DNA of 64,000 nt from Hahella sp018986435 (GCF_050749805.1 NZ_CP192738.1:5456001-5520000); one strand, 5' to 3'; shown: positions 26,806 to 35,578, counted from the first letter of the stretch. Notes: generated by a model not told the origin, from the sequence alone. Numbers and translations are program-made.

Positions 26806-27768
26806 ATGCCCATGACTTTATTTTCCAACCTGATTCGCCCTTCCCGTCGCCCGCTCACTGGCAGCCGCACCTTCATCGCTCTCGCCTCTATCCTGGCGCT
26901 GACGATCAGCATCTGCGCCCAGGCGATCACCATCAGCGACAATCGCGGCGAGCATGAATTCGCGCAAACGCCACAGCGGGTTATCGCGCTGAACTGGTCT
27001 ATGGCGGAAAATCTGGTGGAACTGGGCATCACGCCGATCGGCGTCGCCGATATCAAGGGCTATCAGGAGTGGGTGGTGCGCCCCCAACTGGCGGACTCCA
27101 TCACTGACGTCGGCACGCGCTCCGAACCTAACCTGGAGCGTATAGCGGCCCTGCAACCGGATGTGATTTTGCTTTCCAGCATGCAGGAAGGCATGGTGGA
27201 AAAACTGGAGCAAGTGGCGCCAGTGCTGTTTTTCGACTCTTTCCGCGCCGACCACGATAACTTCGATGTCTCCCGGCAGATCTTCCTGCAACTGGCTCGC
27301 CTGTTCGACAAAGAAACCACGGCGAAGCAAAAACTGGACGCCATGGACGCCCGCTTTGGCGAACTGCAAGCGCAATTGAAGGCGCACTATCACGGCGACT
27401 TGCCCAAAGTGGCGGCAGTGCGCTTCACCACGCCCTCGGTCCTGCGCATCTTTGGCGACAACTCCATGGCGCAAGCCGCCATGGTCAAACTGGGACTGCA
27501 ACCCGCCCTGCCACAGCCGGCGACCCAATGGGGCATTACACAGAAAAAGGTGACGGACCTGGGGCGCATCAAAGACGGCGTGGTGATTTACATCGAACCT
27601 TTCGAACAAGCGGACGACCTGTTCTCCACGCCATTGTGGCGGGCAATGCCCTTTGTTCGCGGCGAACGCTTCGCCGCCGCCCGCTCCACCTGGACTTATG
27701 GCGGGCCGCTGTCGGTGCAGTATCTGGCGGAATCCATCACCGACGCCTTATTAACGCTAACGCCGTGA
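26806..27768 (+). CDS. iron-siderophore periplasmic binding protein (FhuD/FecB type)
   Basis: A 320-residue periplasmic binding protein of the cluster-A (helix-backbone) class. A Sec signal peptide runs to about residue 40 (ISICAQA-ITI). The typical repeat RVIALNWSMAENLVELGITPIGV and then RSEPNLERIAALQPDVILL mark the two lobes. There is no Cys lipobox, so it is soluble. ATG 26806 or 26812 could be used. It presents the siderophore to the fused permease. Confidence 0.93.
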   Translation: MPMTLFSNLIRPSRRPLTGSRTFIALASILALTISICAQAITISDNRGEHEFAQTPQRVIALNWSMAENLVELGITPIGVADIKGYQEWVVRPQLADSITDVGTRSEPNLERIAALQPDVILLSSMQEGMVEKLEQVAPVLFFDSFRADHDNFDVSRQIFLQLARLFDKETTAKQKLDAMDARFGELQAQLKAHYHGDLPKVAAVRFTTPSVLRIFGDNSMAQAAMVKLGLQPALPQPATQWGITQKKVTDLGRIKDGVVIYIEPFEQADDLFSTPLWRAMPFVRGERFAAARSTWTYGGPLSVQYLAESITDALLTLTP

Positions 27769-27806
27769 TCAGACCAGATCAGCTCATCGCTACAGGTTGA
27801 AGTCGT

Positions 27807-29771
27807 ATGCGCCGTTACCTGGTCACCCTGGCGTTATTGCCGGTTCTGCTGTTCGCCTACCTGCAACTTAGCTCTCCGCCGCCGCTCAGCGTGCAGTGGA
27901 CGTTGCTCAGCGGCGGCGCAGCCGTGGAGTTCGAAGACTTTCAGTTCTTTTACGCCACCCTGCCCCGGGCTGTGCTGGCCTTGCTGGTTGGCGGCGCAAT
28001 GGGACTGGTCGGCAGTTTGTTGCAGCAAATCACCCAGAATCGCCTGCTCTCTCCTATGACCCTGGGCGCCGCGTCAGGAGCCTGGCTGGCGCTGGTCTGC
28101 GCCAGCGTCTGGGCGCCCGCCCTGATGGCGAATTATGGAGCCTGGATCGCCATGGCGGGCGCCAGCCTTTCCGTCACGCTGGTGTTATTGATCGCCGGCA
28201 GCGGAGGCTTGGCCGGTTTGCCTGTCGTGTTGGCGGGCATGGCCATTAATATTCTGTTGGGCGCAGCGGCCTCCGCCATCGTGCTGCTCAACGATCAGTA
28301 TGCGCGCAACCTGTTCATCTGGGGCGCGGGCGACCTGACGCAAACAGACTGGAACTGGGTGATCTGGCTCGCACCCAAACTAAGCATCGCCCTGCTGATT
28401 CTGCTCTTCGCGCACCGTCCCCTGACCTTGCTGCGCCTCGGAGAAGCTGGCGCACGAGGACGCGGCATGGGCGTTTTCGCCACACTGGCGCTGCTTCCCG
28501 CCGCGCTTTGGCTGGTGGCGTGTTCTATCACTGCCGTAGGGGTTATCAGTTTTATTGGCCTGCTAACGCCCAATCTTGCTCGCGCACTGGGAGCGCGCCG
28601 CGCCGGCGATGAGTTGGCGTACAGCCTGCTGCTGGGCGGACTGTTACTGCTGGCGACTGACGCCATCGCCGTGCTGGCCAGCCAATGGACAACCGACCTG
28701 GTTCCCAGCGGCGCCGCGGCGGCGTTAATCGGCGCGCCTGGATTAATCTGGTTCACCCGCCGCAAGTTAACCGCCGCCGATCACAGCTCTCTACAACTGC
28801 CCGCCGGCGTGATGAAACTATCCAAAACCGCTCTGATCATGCTGGCGCTGGCCGTGCCTGCAACAGCGGCGATAGCGTTGTTGTGGTCTCCAGAAGGGGC
28901 CGGTTCCGTCAGTTGGCGCTTTGGCTGGCCGTCCGACCTGGTTTTCTCCCTGCGCTGGCCGCGTATTGTCACCGCGGCGGCGGCGGGAGGCGGCATGGCC
29001 CTGGCGGGCGTCATTCTTCAGCGATTGATTCGCAATCCCCTGGCGAGCCCGGATATTCTGGGCATGTCCGCCGGCGCATCGCTGACATTAGTGCTTTCCG
29101 TGTTGGCGTTTGGCGGCTCGATCTATCAAGCTGGCCCTTTGATCGCTTTCGCCGGCAGCCTGGGAGTACTTTTGCTGCTATTGCTGCTGGGACGCCGCCA
29201 TCACTACGCCCCCGGCGTCATGGTGCTGACCGGCATCTCCCTGGCGGCGTTGATCGACGCTCTCGTGCGTTTCGCCCTGGCCAAGGGCAGCGACAGCGCC
29301 TATTCGATTCTGAGCTGGATGGCTGGCTCTACTTACCAAACCACGGACGGTAAAGCCTGGCTTCTGCTGACCGGCGTTATCGTCCTCGCCACGTTATGCG
29401 CGCTTTGCTCCCGCTGGCTGACATTGATTTCCGCTGGCGATCAGGTCGCACTGGCCCGTGGTCTGAATGTCAAACGCGCCCGTCTGGCGTTGCTGTTTCT
29501 GGCTTCCCTCGCCTGCGCGCTGGTCACTGCGGTGATGGGCCCCGTCGCCTTCGTAGGCCTGCTTGCGCCACACATGGCCGCCATGCTCGGCGCCCGCAAA
29601 GCGCCGCAGCAACTGCTTCTCGCCATTCTGTTGGGAGCGCTGCTGATGATTCTCTCCGATTGGCTGGGCCGCACGCTTTTATACCCGGCGCAAATGCCCG
29701 CTGGCGCAATCGCGTCTTTGCTTGGCGGCGGTTACTTCATTTACCTGCTGACGCGTCGACGGGCAGCGTAA
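27807..29771 (+). CDS. fhuB: fused iron-hydroxamate ABC permease (FhuB type)
   Basis: A 654-residue inner-membrane permease made of two tandem FecCD domains, as in E. coli FhuB (660 residues), whereas most siderophore systems use two separate permeases. Each half has the LPR..LALLVGGAMGLVGSLLQQ-type opening and the GVISFIGLLTPNLAR or GPVAFVGLLAPHMA coupling helix for the ATPase. About 20 hydrophobic helices. The fused form argues for hydroxamate siderophores such as ferrichrome. Last gene of the operon. Confidence 0.94.
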   Translation: MRRYLVTLALLPVLLFAYLQLSSPPPLSVQWTLLSGGAAVEFEDFQFFYATLPRAVLALLVGGAMGLVGSLLQQITQNRLLSPMTLGAASGAWLALVCASVWAPALMANYGAWIAMAGASLSVTLVLLIAGSGGLAGLPVVLAGMAINILLGAAASAIVLLNDQYARNLFIWGAGDLTQTDWNWVIWLAPKLSIALLILLFAHRPLTLLRLGEAGARGRGMGVFATLALLPAALWLVACSITAVGVISFIGLLTPNLARALGARRAGDELAYSLLLGGLLLLATDAIAVLASQWTTDLVPSGAAAALIGAPGLIWFTRRKLTAADHSSLQLPAGVMKLSKTALIMLALAVPATAAIALLWSPEGAGSVSWRFGWPSDLVFSLRWPRIVTAAAAGGGMALAGVILQRLIRNPLASPDILGMSAGASLTLVLSVLAFGGSIYQAGPLIAFAGSLGVLLLLLLLGRRHHYAPGVMVLTGISLAALIDALVRFALAKGSDSAYSILSWMAGSTYQTTDGKAWLLLTGVIVLATLCALCSRWLTLISAGDQVALARGLNVKRARLALLFLASLACALVTAVMGPVAFVGLLAPHMAAMLGARKAPQQLLLAILLGALLMILSDWLGRTLLYPAQMPAGAIASLLGGGYFIYLLTRRRAA

Positions 29772-29812
29772 AACGATTTTTGCTTGCCTGTTGGCGAAAT
29801 ACCGGTAGACTA

Positions 29813-29847
29813 ACAAACAAATGTTAGACATACGGACATTTGTTTGT
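29813..29847 (+). promoter_or_regulatory. perfect inverted repeat over the psuK start, probable operator
   Basis: Twelve-base perfect arms ACAAACAAATGT (29813-29824) and ACATTTGTTTGT (29836-29847), 11 bases apart. The right arm begins on the last base of the ACGGA ribosome site and covers the GTG start of psuK, whose own N-terminus is a winged helix. A bound repressor would block transcription or translation initiation; autoregulation is the simplest reading. Confidence 0.7.
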
Positions 29848-30940
29848 GATAACCGAACGCGAACAGGAGATCCTGGATTTAATCCGCCAGGACCCGCTCA
29901 TCTCTCAACAGGCCCTGGCCGACCGTCTGGGCGTCAGTCGCTCCGCCGTGGCGGGTCATATTATGAACCTCTCCAACAAGGGCGCGATTCGCGGTAAGGG
30001 TTATATCCTCGCGGACAATCCTTACGTGGTGGTGATTGGCGGCGCCAACATGGATATTCTCGGGCAGCCCAGCGACAAACTGCTGCCCCGCGACTCCAAT
30101 CCGGGGCATGTCAGCTGCTCTCCCGGCGGCGTCGCCCGCAACATTGCGGAAAACCTGGCGCGCCTCGGCGTAGACGTGCGCTTGATCGCCCCCCTGGGCA
30201 AGGACGTATACGGACAGACGCTGCTGGAGCAAGGGCTGCAATGCGGCATCGACATGCGCCATTGCCTGCAACTGGACGACGCCGTCACCTCCACCTATCT
30301 GTCAGTGCTGGACGCCTGCGGCGACATGTCTGTCGCCATCAACGACATGCAGATTCTGGATCGTCTCAGCGTCGAATACCTGCGCAGCCATGCCGACATG
30401 ATACGCCGCGCCAGTCTGTTGATTGTCGACGCCAACCTGTCCGCCGGGGTATTGGAATACCTGCTCAGCCAGTTCCCTGATCTGCCGATATTCGCCGACC
30501 CGGTATCTGGCCCCAAGTCGGACAAGTTACGCGGGCTGCTCGACGCCATCCACACATTCAAGCCCAATCTGGCGGAAGCGAAGCGCCTCTCCGGGCTGGA
30601 CGCTCAGGATGACGGACAGCTATCCCAGCTGGCCTCCTGGTTTCACCAGAAAGGCGTGCAGCGTGTTTGCATCAGCCTCGGCGCTCAGGGCGTTTACGTC
30701 AGCGAAGCCGGCCGTCACCAACTATATCCGCCGCCGCCAATCCAGCCGGTCAACGCCAATGGCGCCGGCGATGCGTTTCTCGCCGGCCTCGCTTATGGCT
30801 GGCTGGCGCAATGGCCCACGCCCAAATCCGTTAACTTCGCCATCGCCGCCTCGGCGGTGGCCATGTCGCACCAGGCGACCATCAATCCGAATATGTCCCT
30901 GGCGACCGTGAACCGTTTACTAGAGGAAACTTTTTTATGA
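29846..30940 (+). CDS. psuK: pseudouridine kinase with N-terminal winged helix
   Basis: A 364-residue PfkB-family sugar kinase with a DNA-binding N-terminus. Residues 1-55 are a MarR/Lrp-like winged helix (LISQQALADRLGVSRSAVAGHI). From about 60 comes the kinase: VVVIGGANMDI, SPGGVARNIAENLARLG, and the catalytic anion-hole motif GAGDAF (preceded by NAN, not the usual DTT). It phosphorylates pseudouridine for PsuG. No ATG exists; GTG 29846 has ACGGA at 29832-29836, TTG 29840 is the alternative. It overlaps psuG by 4 bases. Confidence 0.9.
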   Translation: MITEREQEILDLIRQDPLISQQALADRLGVSRSAVAGHIMNLSNKGAIRGKGYILADNPYVVVIGGANMDILGQPSDKLLPRDSNPGHVSCSPGGVARNIAENLARLGVDVRLIAPLGKDVYGQTLLEQGLQCGIDMRHCLQLDDAVTSTYLSVLDACGDMSVAINDMQILDRLSVEYLRSHADMIRRASLLIVDANLSAGVLEYLLSQFPDLPIFADPVSGPKSDKLRGLLDAIHTFKPNLAEAKRLSGLDAQDDGQLSQLASWFHQKGVQRVCISLGAQGVYVSEAGRHQLYPPPPIQPVNANGAGDAFLAGLAYGWLAQWPTPKSVNFAIAASAVAMSHQATINPNMSLATVNRLLEETFL

Positions 30941-31848
30941 ATACTTATCTGGACGTATCTCCCGAAGTACAAGCCGCTCTGGCGGCCGGCAAACCGGTCG
31001 TGGCCCTGGAGTCCACTATCATTTCCCATGGCATGCCCTGGCCGCAAAACGCGGAAACCGCGTTGCAGGTAGAGCAGATCGTTCGCGACAACGGCGCGGT
31101 TCCCGCTACTATCGCCATCATCAAAGGCCGTCTGAAAGTCGGCTTAAGTAAAGAAGAGATCGAATACCTGGGTCAGGCCGGTTTGAGCGTCACCAAAGCC
31201 AGCCGCCGCGACATTCCCTTTATCGTCGCTCGTGGCGGCGACGGCGCCACGACTGTCGCTTCAACAATGATCCTGGCGGCCATGGCGGGAGTCAAAGTCT
31301 TCGCCACCGGCGGTATCGGCGGCGTGCATCGCGGCGCCCAGGAGACCTTTGATATCTCCGCCGACCTGCAGGAACTGGCGCACACCGACGTGGCGGTCAT
31401 CTGCGCCGGCGCCAAATCGATTCTCGACCTGGGCCTGACCCGGGAATATCTGGAAACTCATGGCGTGCCTCTGGTCGGCTATCAAACCTCCACCCTGCCC
31501 GCTTTTTACACCCGCGACAGTGATTTCGATGTGGATTATCAACTGGATACGCCAGAGCAGATCGCTTCGGCGCTGCAAGCCAAATGGGCAATGGGTCTGC
31601 GCGGCGGCGTGGTGATCGCCAACCCGATCCCGGAAGCCTACGCCATGGACCGCGCCAAGATTGACCAGGCCATCAACGTCGCGTTGACGGAAATGGAAGA
31701 GAATGGCGTCAACGGTAAAGACTCCACGCCGTTCCTACTGGCGAAAGTGGCGGAAATTACCGGCGGCGACAGCCTGAAAGCCAATATCCAGCTGGTGTTC
31801 AATAACGCAGCCCTGGCGGCGCGCATCGCTGCGTCCTACTACGCTTAA
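30937..31848 (+). CDS. psuG: pseudouridine-5'-phosphate glycosidase
   Basis: A 303-residue PsuG that splits pseudouridine 5'-phosphate to uracil and ribose 5-phosphate. Family blocks: VALESTIISHGMPWPQN, ATIAIIKGRLKVGL, TVASTMILAAMAGVKVFATGGIGGVHRGA, and ANPIPEAYAM. Length is typical. It overlaps psuK by 4 bases (ATGA). The uracil produced can feed the URC operon 9 kb away. No dedicated nucleoside transporter gene lies beside it. Confidence 0.95.
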   Translation: MNTYLDVSPEVQAALAAGKPVVALESTIISHGMPWPQNAETALQVEQIVRDNGAVPATIAIIKGRLKVGLSKEEIEYLGQAGLSVTKASRRDIPFIVARGGDGATTVASTMILAAMAGVKVFATGGIGGVHRGAQETFDISADLQELAHTDVAVICAGAKSILDLGLTREYLETHGVPLVGYQTSTLPAFYTRDSDFDVDYQLDTPEQIASALQAKWAMGLRGGVVIANPIPEAYAMDRAKIDQAINVALTEMEENGVNGKDSTPFLLAKVAEITGGDSLKANIQLVFNNAALAARIAASYYA

Positions 31849-31859
31849 ACTCTTTGTCT

Positions 31860-31896
31860 ACGGAGTGGTTTGACGGCGTTCGTCAAACCGCTCCGT
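31860..31896 (+). terminator. strong hairpin after psuG
   Basis: Near-perfect 16-bp inverted repeat: ACGGAGTGGTTTGACG, loop GCGTT, CGTCAAACCGCTCCGT (one mismatch). It lies 12 bases after the psuG stop. There is no long T-tract after it, so it may be Rho-assisted or a 3'-end stabiliser. Confidence 0.65.
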
Positions 31897-32117
31897 CCGA
31901 TCATTTTCAGCCTGCCGATCTAAGCCATTCTGGGTGCGACAATTTGCCGTCTTCCCGACAGTGACCGACTCCTTCTAAACTTCCTCTCACAGCAAGGTAC
32001 AGAGCGTTCGGCGCAAACTCCCCTTTGCGCAGTTCCGAACGCATTCCTTCCCAGGGTCGTCGTTTGTCCGGCTTCACGGCGGGCATTCAGCGTCCCGAAA
32101 CTCTGCGGAAACTTTAT
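31897..32117 (+). other. intergenic stretch ahead of a strong plus-strand terminator
   Basis: About 220 bases with no coding potential that I can support, ending at a textbook intrinsic terminator in the plus direction. No plus-strand gene precedes that terminator other than psuG, whose own hairpin is upstream. A small RNA transcribed rightward is possible but no promoter was identified. Confidence 0.3.
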
Positions 32118-32150
32118 CGCCCGGCCATCAACGCCGGGCGGGTTTTTTTT
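32118..32150 (+). terminator. intrinsic terminator, plus strand
   Basis: CGCCCGGC (32118-32125), loop CATCAAC, GCCGGGCG (32133-32140), then GG and eight T (32143-32150). The stem overlaps the end of regA on the other strand. The U-tract exists only in the plus direction. Confidence 0.85.
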
Positions 32151-32667
32151 GTAGTTTCCGCTGCAAAGTACGGCGATGCATGTTCAGCGCTCTCGCCGTC
32201 GCCGAGATATTGCCTTCATTCTCCTGCAACACCCGTTGAATATGCTCCCACTCCAGACGCCGCACGGACAGGGTCGCATCCGTATCCACTTCAGATTCAA
32301 CCGGCGCTTCTTCGCGGGGCTCGCCAAAAGCCGCCAGCAGCTCCGTCGCTGTCACCGGTTTACAGAGATAATTCAAGGCGCCGCGTTTGATCGCCTCCAC
32401 CGCAGTGGCGATGCTGGAGTAGCCCGTCAACATCACGACCTGTAATTGCGGCTGGCGTTGCAGCATCTCGCTGAGCAGTTGCAATCCGCTGTCCCCCGCC
32501 AGATTCAGATCCAGCACCGCCCGACTCGGACTACTGTCTTCCAAATGAGCCAGCGCCTCGTCGCCACAACTGGCGGTGATCACAGACTCGCCGCGTCGAC
32601 TTAGTGAGCGGGCAAGTGTTTGCAGAAAAACCTGATTGTCATCGATTAGTAGCAGCGGCGTATTCAC
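32128..32667 (-). CDS. regA: RegA/PrrA/ActR-type response regulator
   Basis: A 179-residue redox response regulator. The receiver has DDN acidic residues (LLLIDDNQVF), the phosphorylated Asp in LDLNLAGDSGL, and the Lys in YLCKP. The C-terminal Fis-type helix-turn-helix is ISATARALNMHRRTLQRKL, the near-invariant RegA DNA-binding signature. GTG 32667 follows AAGGAAA; it overlaps the end of regB by 29 bases, so the pair is probably translationally coupled. It is expected to tune respiration and redox genes. Confidence 0.9.
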   Translation of the reverse strand: MNTPLLLIDDNQVFLQTLARSLSRRGESVITASCGDEALAHLEDSSPSRAVLDLNLAGDSGLQLLSEMLQRQPQLQVVMLTGYSSIATAVEAIKRGALNYLCKPVTATELLAAFGEPREEAPVESEVDTDATLSVRRLEWEHIQRVLQENEGNISATARALNMHRRTLQRKLQKKPARR

Positions 32668-33979
32668 CGTTTGGATTTCCTTGTGAAAGGGTCGCATTCT
32701 CCCCGTCGCAGCGCGCGCCCTGGGGCATCGGCAACAGGATTTCCGTAATAGTTCCATCAGCGACGTCGAGCAGACTCAAGCTTCCGCCCAGGCGTTCAAT
32801 GGTGGAGTGGGACAAAAACAGTCCCAGGCCATTGCCGCCTTCCCGCATTGAAACAAAAGATTTGCCCAGATTCTGCCTTACCAGCGACGGCAGTCCTGGC
32901 CCTTTGTCATGGATGCGCAGCAACAGTTCGCCATCGCTTAGACGCGCTTCCATTACCGGGTCCTCCGCGCTGGCTTTAGCGGCGTTATCAAGCAGATTCA
33001 GGATCGCCATATCGAGCATTTCTTCCGAACGCACTTCCGCCTGCGGATTCTCAATACTCGCCAAACGCAATGACCCAGCAGGATGTAGCAGGGAGAATTC
33101 CTCTCGCAAACGCTGCACGAAGCCTTCCAACGACTCGCTGCGCACCACGCCAGTACGAATATCCTCCGCCTGACGCATCATCGACGACAGGGTCTGCTTG
33201 CACAAATCGATCTGCGCCGCCATGGAGCGCAAATCGTCCTGCGCCTGGGCATCCGCCACATCATGACGCAGATCGTCCACCAACAGCGCCAGGGTTCCCA
33301 GCGGCGCGCCAAGTTTATGAGCGGCGCCCGCGGCGAAGATAGCCGTCGCCACCAACCGCTCATCACGCAGCATCTGTTCCCGTTGCGCGGCGATCTGCTC
33401 ACGCTGACGTCGGATAGCCAGAGTCAGCGGCGCCACGACGATCAGCAGCAAGGCGACGGACAGCAAAAACGTCAGCCACATCCCCGCCAGATGCAAGCGC
33501 ATAAAGTTCTGCAAACCGTCCGGGCGGCTACTGGTGAGCGCGACGAAATCCTGCGTCAACGCAAAATAGATACTCACGCAGACGGTCGCCAGAATCAGGC
33601 TGGACTGCCACCCCAACAGCGCAGCGCCCATGGCCACCGGCATAAGCAGTAATGAAATGAATGGGTTTGTATGTCCGCCGGTGTCATGGAGAAACCAGCC
33701 CAGCAACAAAGTGGACGCCAACAGCACCGCCAGATAACGCCCGGTGGTCAACTCCCTTATCCGTATGGAAGCCAGACAGGTCAACGCAGTAATCGCCAAC
33801 TGCGCCGGCATGACCGCCCAAGGCAAACGCGGCGGCAGCTCCAACCGCCAATGGCCGCTGAACAGGGCCAGCAACGCCACCAGGGAGATGGACTGCATAA
33901 CCAGGTAATAAGCCAGATAACGCAAGCTGTCCCGCTGCAAGGGCGTCGCCAGCCAAGCGAAATATTTTGTAGTGTTCAT
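32639..33979 (-). CDS. regB: RegB/PrrB-type redox sensor histidine kinase
   Basis: A 446-residue membrane kinase. About six hydrophobic segments (residues 20-190) include GGHTNPF at 101-107, an exact match to the GGxxNPF ubiquinone-binding heptapeptide of RegB. The phosphorylated His is H220 in AAHKLGAPLGTL. The ATPase domain has NLLDNAAKAS, DKGPGLP and GGNGLGLFLS. ATG 33979 is preferred over an upstream TTG. The regulatory Cys known next to the H-box of Rhodobacter RegB is not obvious here. Partner is regA. Confidence 0.9.
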   Translation of the reverse strand: MNTTKYFAWLATPLQRDSLRYLAYYLVMQSISLVALLALFSGHWRLELPPRLPWAVMPAQLAITALTCLASIRIRELTTGRYLAVLLASTLLLGWFLHDTGGHTNPFISLLLMPVAMGAALLGWQSSLILATVCVSIYFALTQDFVALTSSRPDGLQNFMRLHLAGMWLTFLLSVALLLIVVAPLTLAIRRQREQIAAQREQMLRDERLVATAIFAAGAAHKLGAPLGTLALLVDDLRHDVADAQAQDDLRSMAAQIDLCKQTLSSMMRQAEDIRTGVVRSESLEGFVQRLREEFSLLHPAGSLRLASIENPQAEVRSEEMLDMAILNLLDNAAKASAEDPVMEARLSDGELLLRIHDKGPGLPSLVRQNLGKSFVSMREGGNGLGLFLSHSTIERLGGSLSLLDVADGTITEILLPMPQGARCDGENATLSQGNPNGEYAAATNR

Positions 33980-34223
33980 AACGATCAAACCCCAGAGTTG
34001 AGGGCATCATACCACTTGCCAAGCCATCCGCGCCCCATGTGACATTTTGCCGCACTCCGCTGACATTCACCTCCGTCATTCGCTCCTGCGTTTTTTGGTC
34101 GTTTCGATCAATAAGCTACAACATAGCCCTCTCTAAGAAGGGTGCGCGAAGAACGCAAACGAAGAAGGAATTTCGATCATCAATGCAAGTCATCGATACG
34201 CCAATACACCTCAGGAGGAGAAC

Positions 34224-34499
34224 ATGGACACCTCAAAAGCCCAACTCATGGTGAGCCTCGCCCGGGACGAACTGGATGCGCTGCTGGACTGCGCGGCGGA
34301 GAAAGGAGCCCGACGGGCGCTGCTCGATTTAGGTCTGACAGGAGAAGACGCTTTTTCCGATATCCGTGAACTACGAGCGCTGCTGCAAGCGCTGCGACAC
34401 GCCAAGCAGACCGCCTGGCATACGCTGATCCGGCTCGGCACTACCGGCCTGATTCTAACGCTGATGGGAGGGCTGGCGGTGAAGTTTCAACTGCTGTAG
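34224..34499 (+). CDS. small membrane protein, DUF6127-like
   Basis: A 91-residue protein with a strong ribosome site (AGGAGGAG, 9 bases before ATG 34224). The first 60 residues are an amphipathic helical region (GARRALLDLGLTGEDAFSDIRELRALL), followed by one C-terminal membrane helix (LIRLGTTGLILTLMGGL). This layout matches small DUF6127-type proteins, often found near phage or accessory loci; the match is from memory. It is divergent from regB. Confidence 0.65.
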   Translation: MDTSKAQLMVSLARDELDALLDCAAEKGARRALLDLGLTGEDAFSDIRELRALLQALRHAKQTAWHTLIRLGTTGLILTLMGGLAVKFQLL

Positions 34500-34650
34500 C
34501 CCGCCAGCGTTGCAGTAAAGACGTCCCCTAACCGCTAACGGTGCGGGCGACCCATGTCGTTCAGGCCGCCCGCCTCTCAGATTGAACATTGTGAACCCGC
34601 TTCCGCTGGGGTATCCTGCCTCCGCTTTTTTAAAGCGCACATTTAATCAA

Positions 34651-34795
34651 CTTATTCTCAGGGCAGGGTGAAATTCCCTACCGGCGGTATGTCCCCAGTG
34701 GACGAGCCCGCGAGCGCCTGCTGTCGTTCAGCAGGGTCAGCAGATCCGGTGAGAAGCCGGAGCCGACGGTTACAGTCCGGATGGGAGAGAATAAG
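34651..34795 (+). promoter_or_regulatory. FMN riboswitch (RFN element)
   Basis: Clear RFN element ahead of ribB. The outer P1 stem is CTTATTCTC (34651-34659) with GAGAATAAG (34787-34795). Conserved aptamer landmarks are AGGGCAGGGTGAAATTCCCT, ACCGGCGGTA, AGCCCGCGAGCG, a variable stem, GGTCAGCAGATCCGGTGAGA and AGCCGACGGTTACAGTCCGGATG. When FMN binds, downstream ribB expression is reduced. A 120-base expression platform follows to the ribB start. Confidence 0.97.
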
Positions 34796-34915
34796 GCCAA
34801 TGTCGCAGCGGGACCGCGGAATTCGCCACGGTCTGTTGCGGTCGTACGCCTGTTGACCGGCGCAAGTCGGTCGTATTCCCACAGCCCTGATTCTGGTAAC
34901 TCAAATGGAGAACCC

Positions 34916-35578
34916 ATGAATCAGCCACACACTTCTTTATTAACGCCGTTCGGCGATGCGATCACCCGGGTAGAAAAAGCTCTGGAAGCGATTCGCAATG
35001 GCCAGGGCGTCCTGCTGGTGGACGATGAAGACCGCGAAAACGAAGGCGATCTGATTTACGCCGCAGAAACATTGACCGAGCAGCAAATGGCGCTGTTGAT
35101 CCGCGAGTGCAGCGGCATTGTTTGCCTGTGCCTCACTGACGACGTTATTCGTCGCCTGCAGTTGCCGATGATGGTGTCGGAAAACTCCAGTAAAAACGGC
35201 ACCGCGTTTACGGTCACCATTGAAGCCCGCGAAGGCGTCAGCACCGGCGTCTCCGCCGCGGACCGGGTCACCACCATCCGCACCGCTATTGCTGACGACG
35301 CCAAACCGGAAGATCTCGCCCGCCCGGGTCACGTTTTCCCCTTGCGCGCGCAACCCGGCGGCGTACTATCCCGTCGAGGACATACAGAAGGCACGGTTGA
35401 CCTGATGCGCCTGGCGGGCTTGAAGCCCACCGGCGTGCTCTGTGAACTGACCAATCCCGATGGCACGATGGCGCGGCTGCCGGAAATCGTCGCATTCGCA
35501 GAGAAACACGCCATGCCGGTCTTAACCATTGAAGATTTGGTGAAATATCGGACAGAGACGATGGATCAAGCGGTTTAA
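34916..35578 (+). CDS. ribB: 3,4-dihydroxy-2-butanone-4-phosphate synthase
   Basis: A 220-residue RibB converting ribulose 5-phosphate to the four-carbon riboflavin precursor. Family motifs: LLVDDEDRENEGDLI, the catalytic acid-rich loop, RPGHVFPLRAQPGGVLSRRGHTEG and LTNPDGTMARLPE. It lacks the RibA half, so it is the monofunctional form. ATG 34916 follows GGAGAA; upstream in-frame codons lie inside the riboswitch. Controlled by the FMN riboswitch, as for extra ribB copies outside the rib operon. Confidence 0.96.
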   Translation: MNQPHTSLLTPFGDAITRVEKALEAIRNGQGVLLVDDEDRENEGDLIYAAETLTEQQMALLIRECSGIVCLCLTDDVIRRLQLPMMVSENSSKNGTAFTVTIEAREGVSTGVSAADRVTTIRTAIADDAKPEDLARPGHVFPLRAQPGGVLSRRGHTEGTVDLMRLAGLKPTGVLCELTNPDGTMARLPEIVAFAEKHAMPVLTIEDLVKYRTETMDQAV

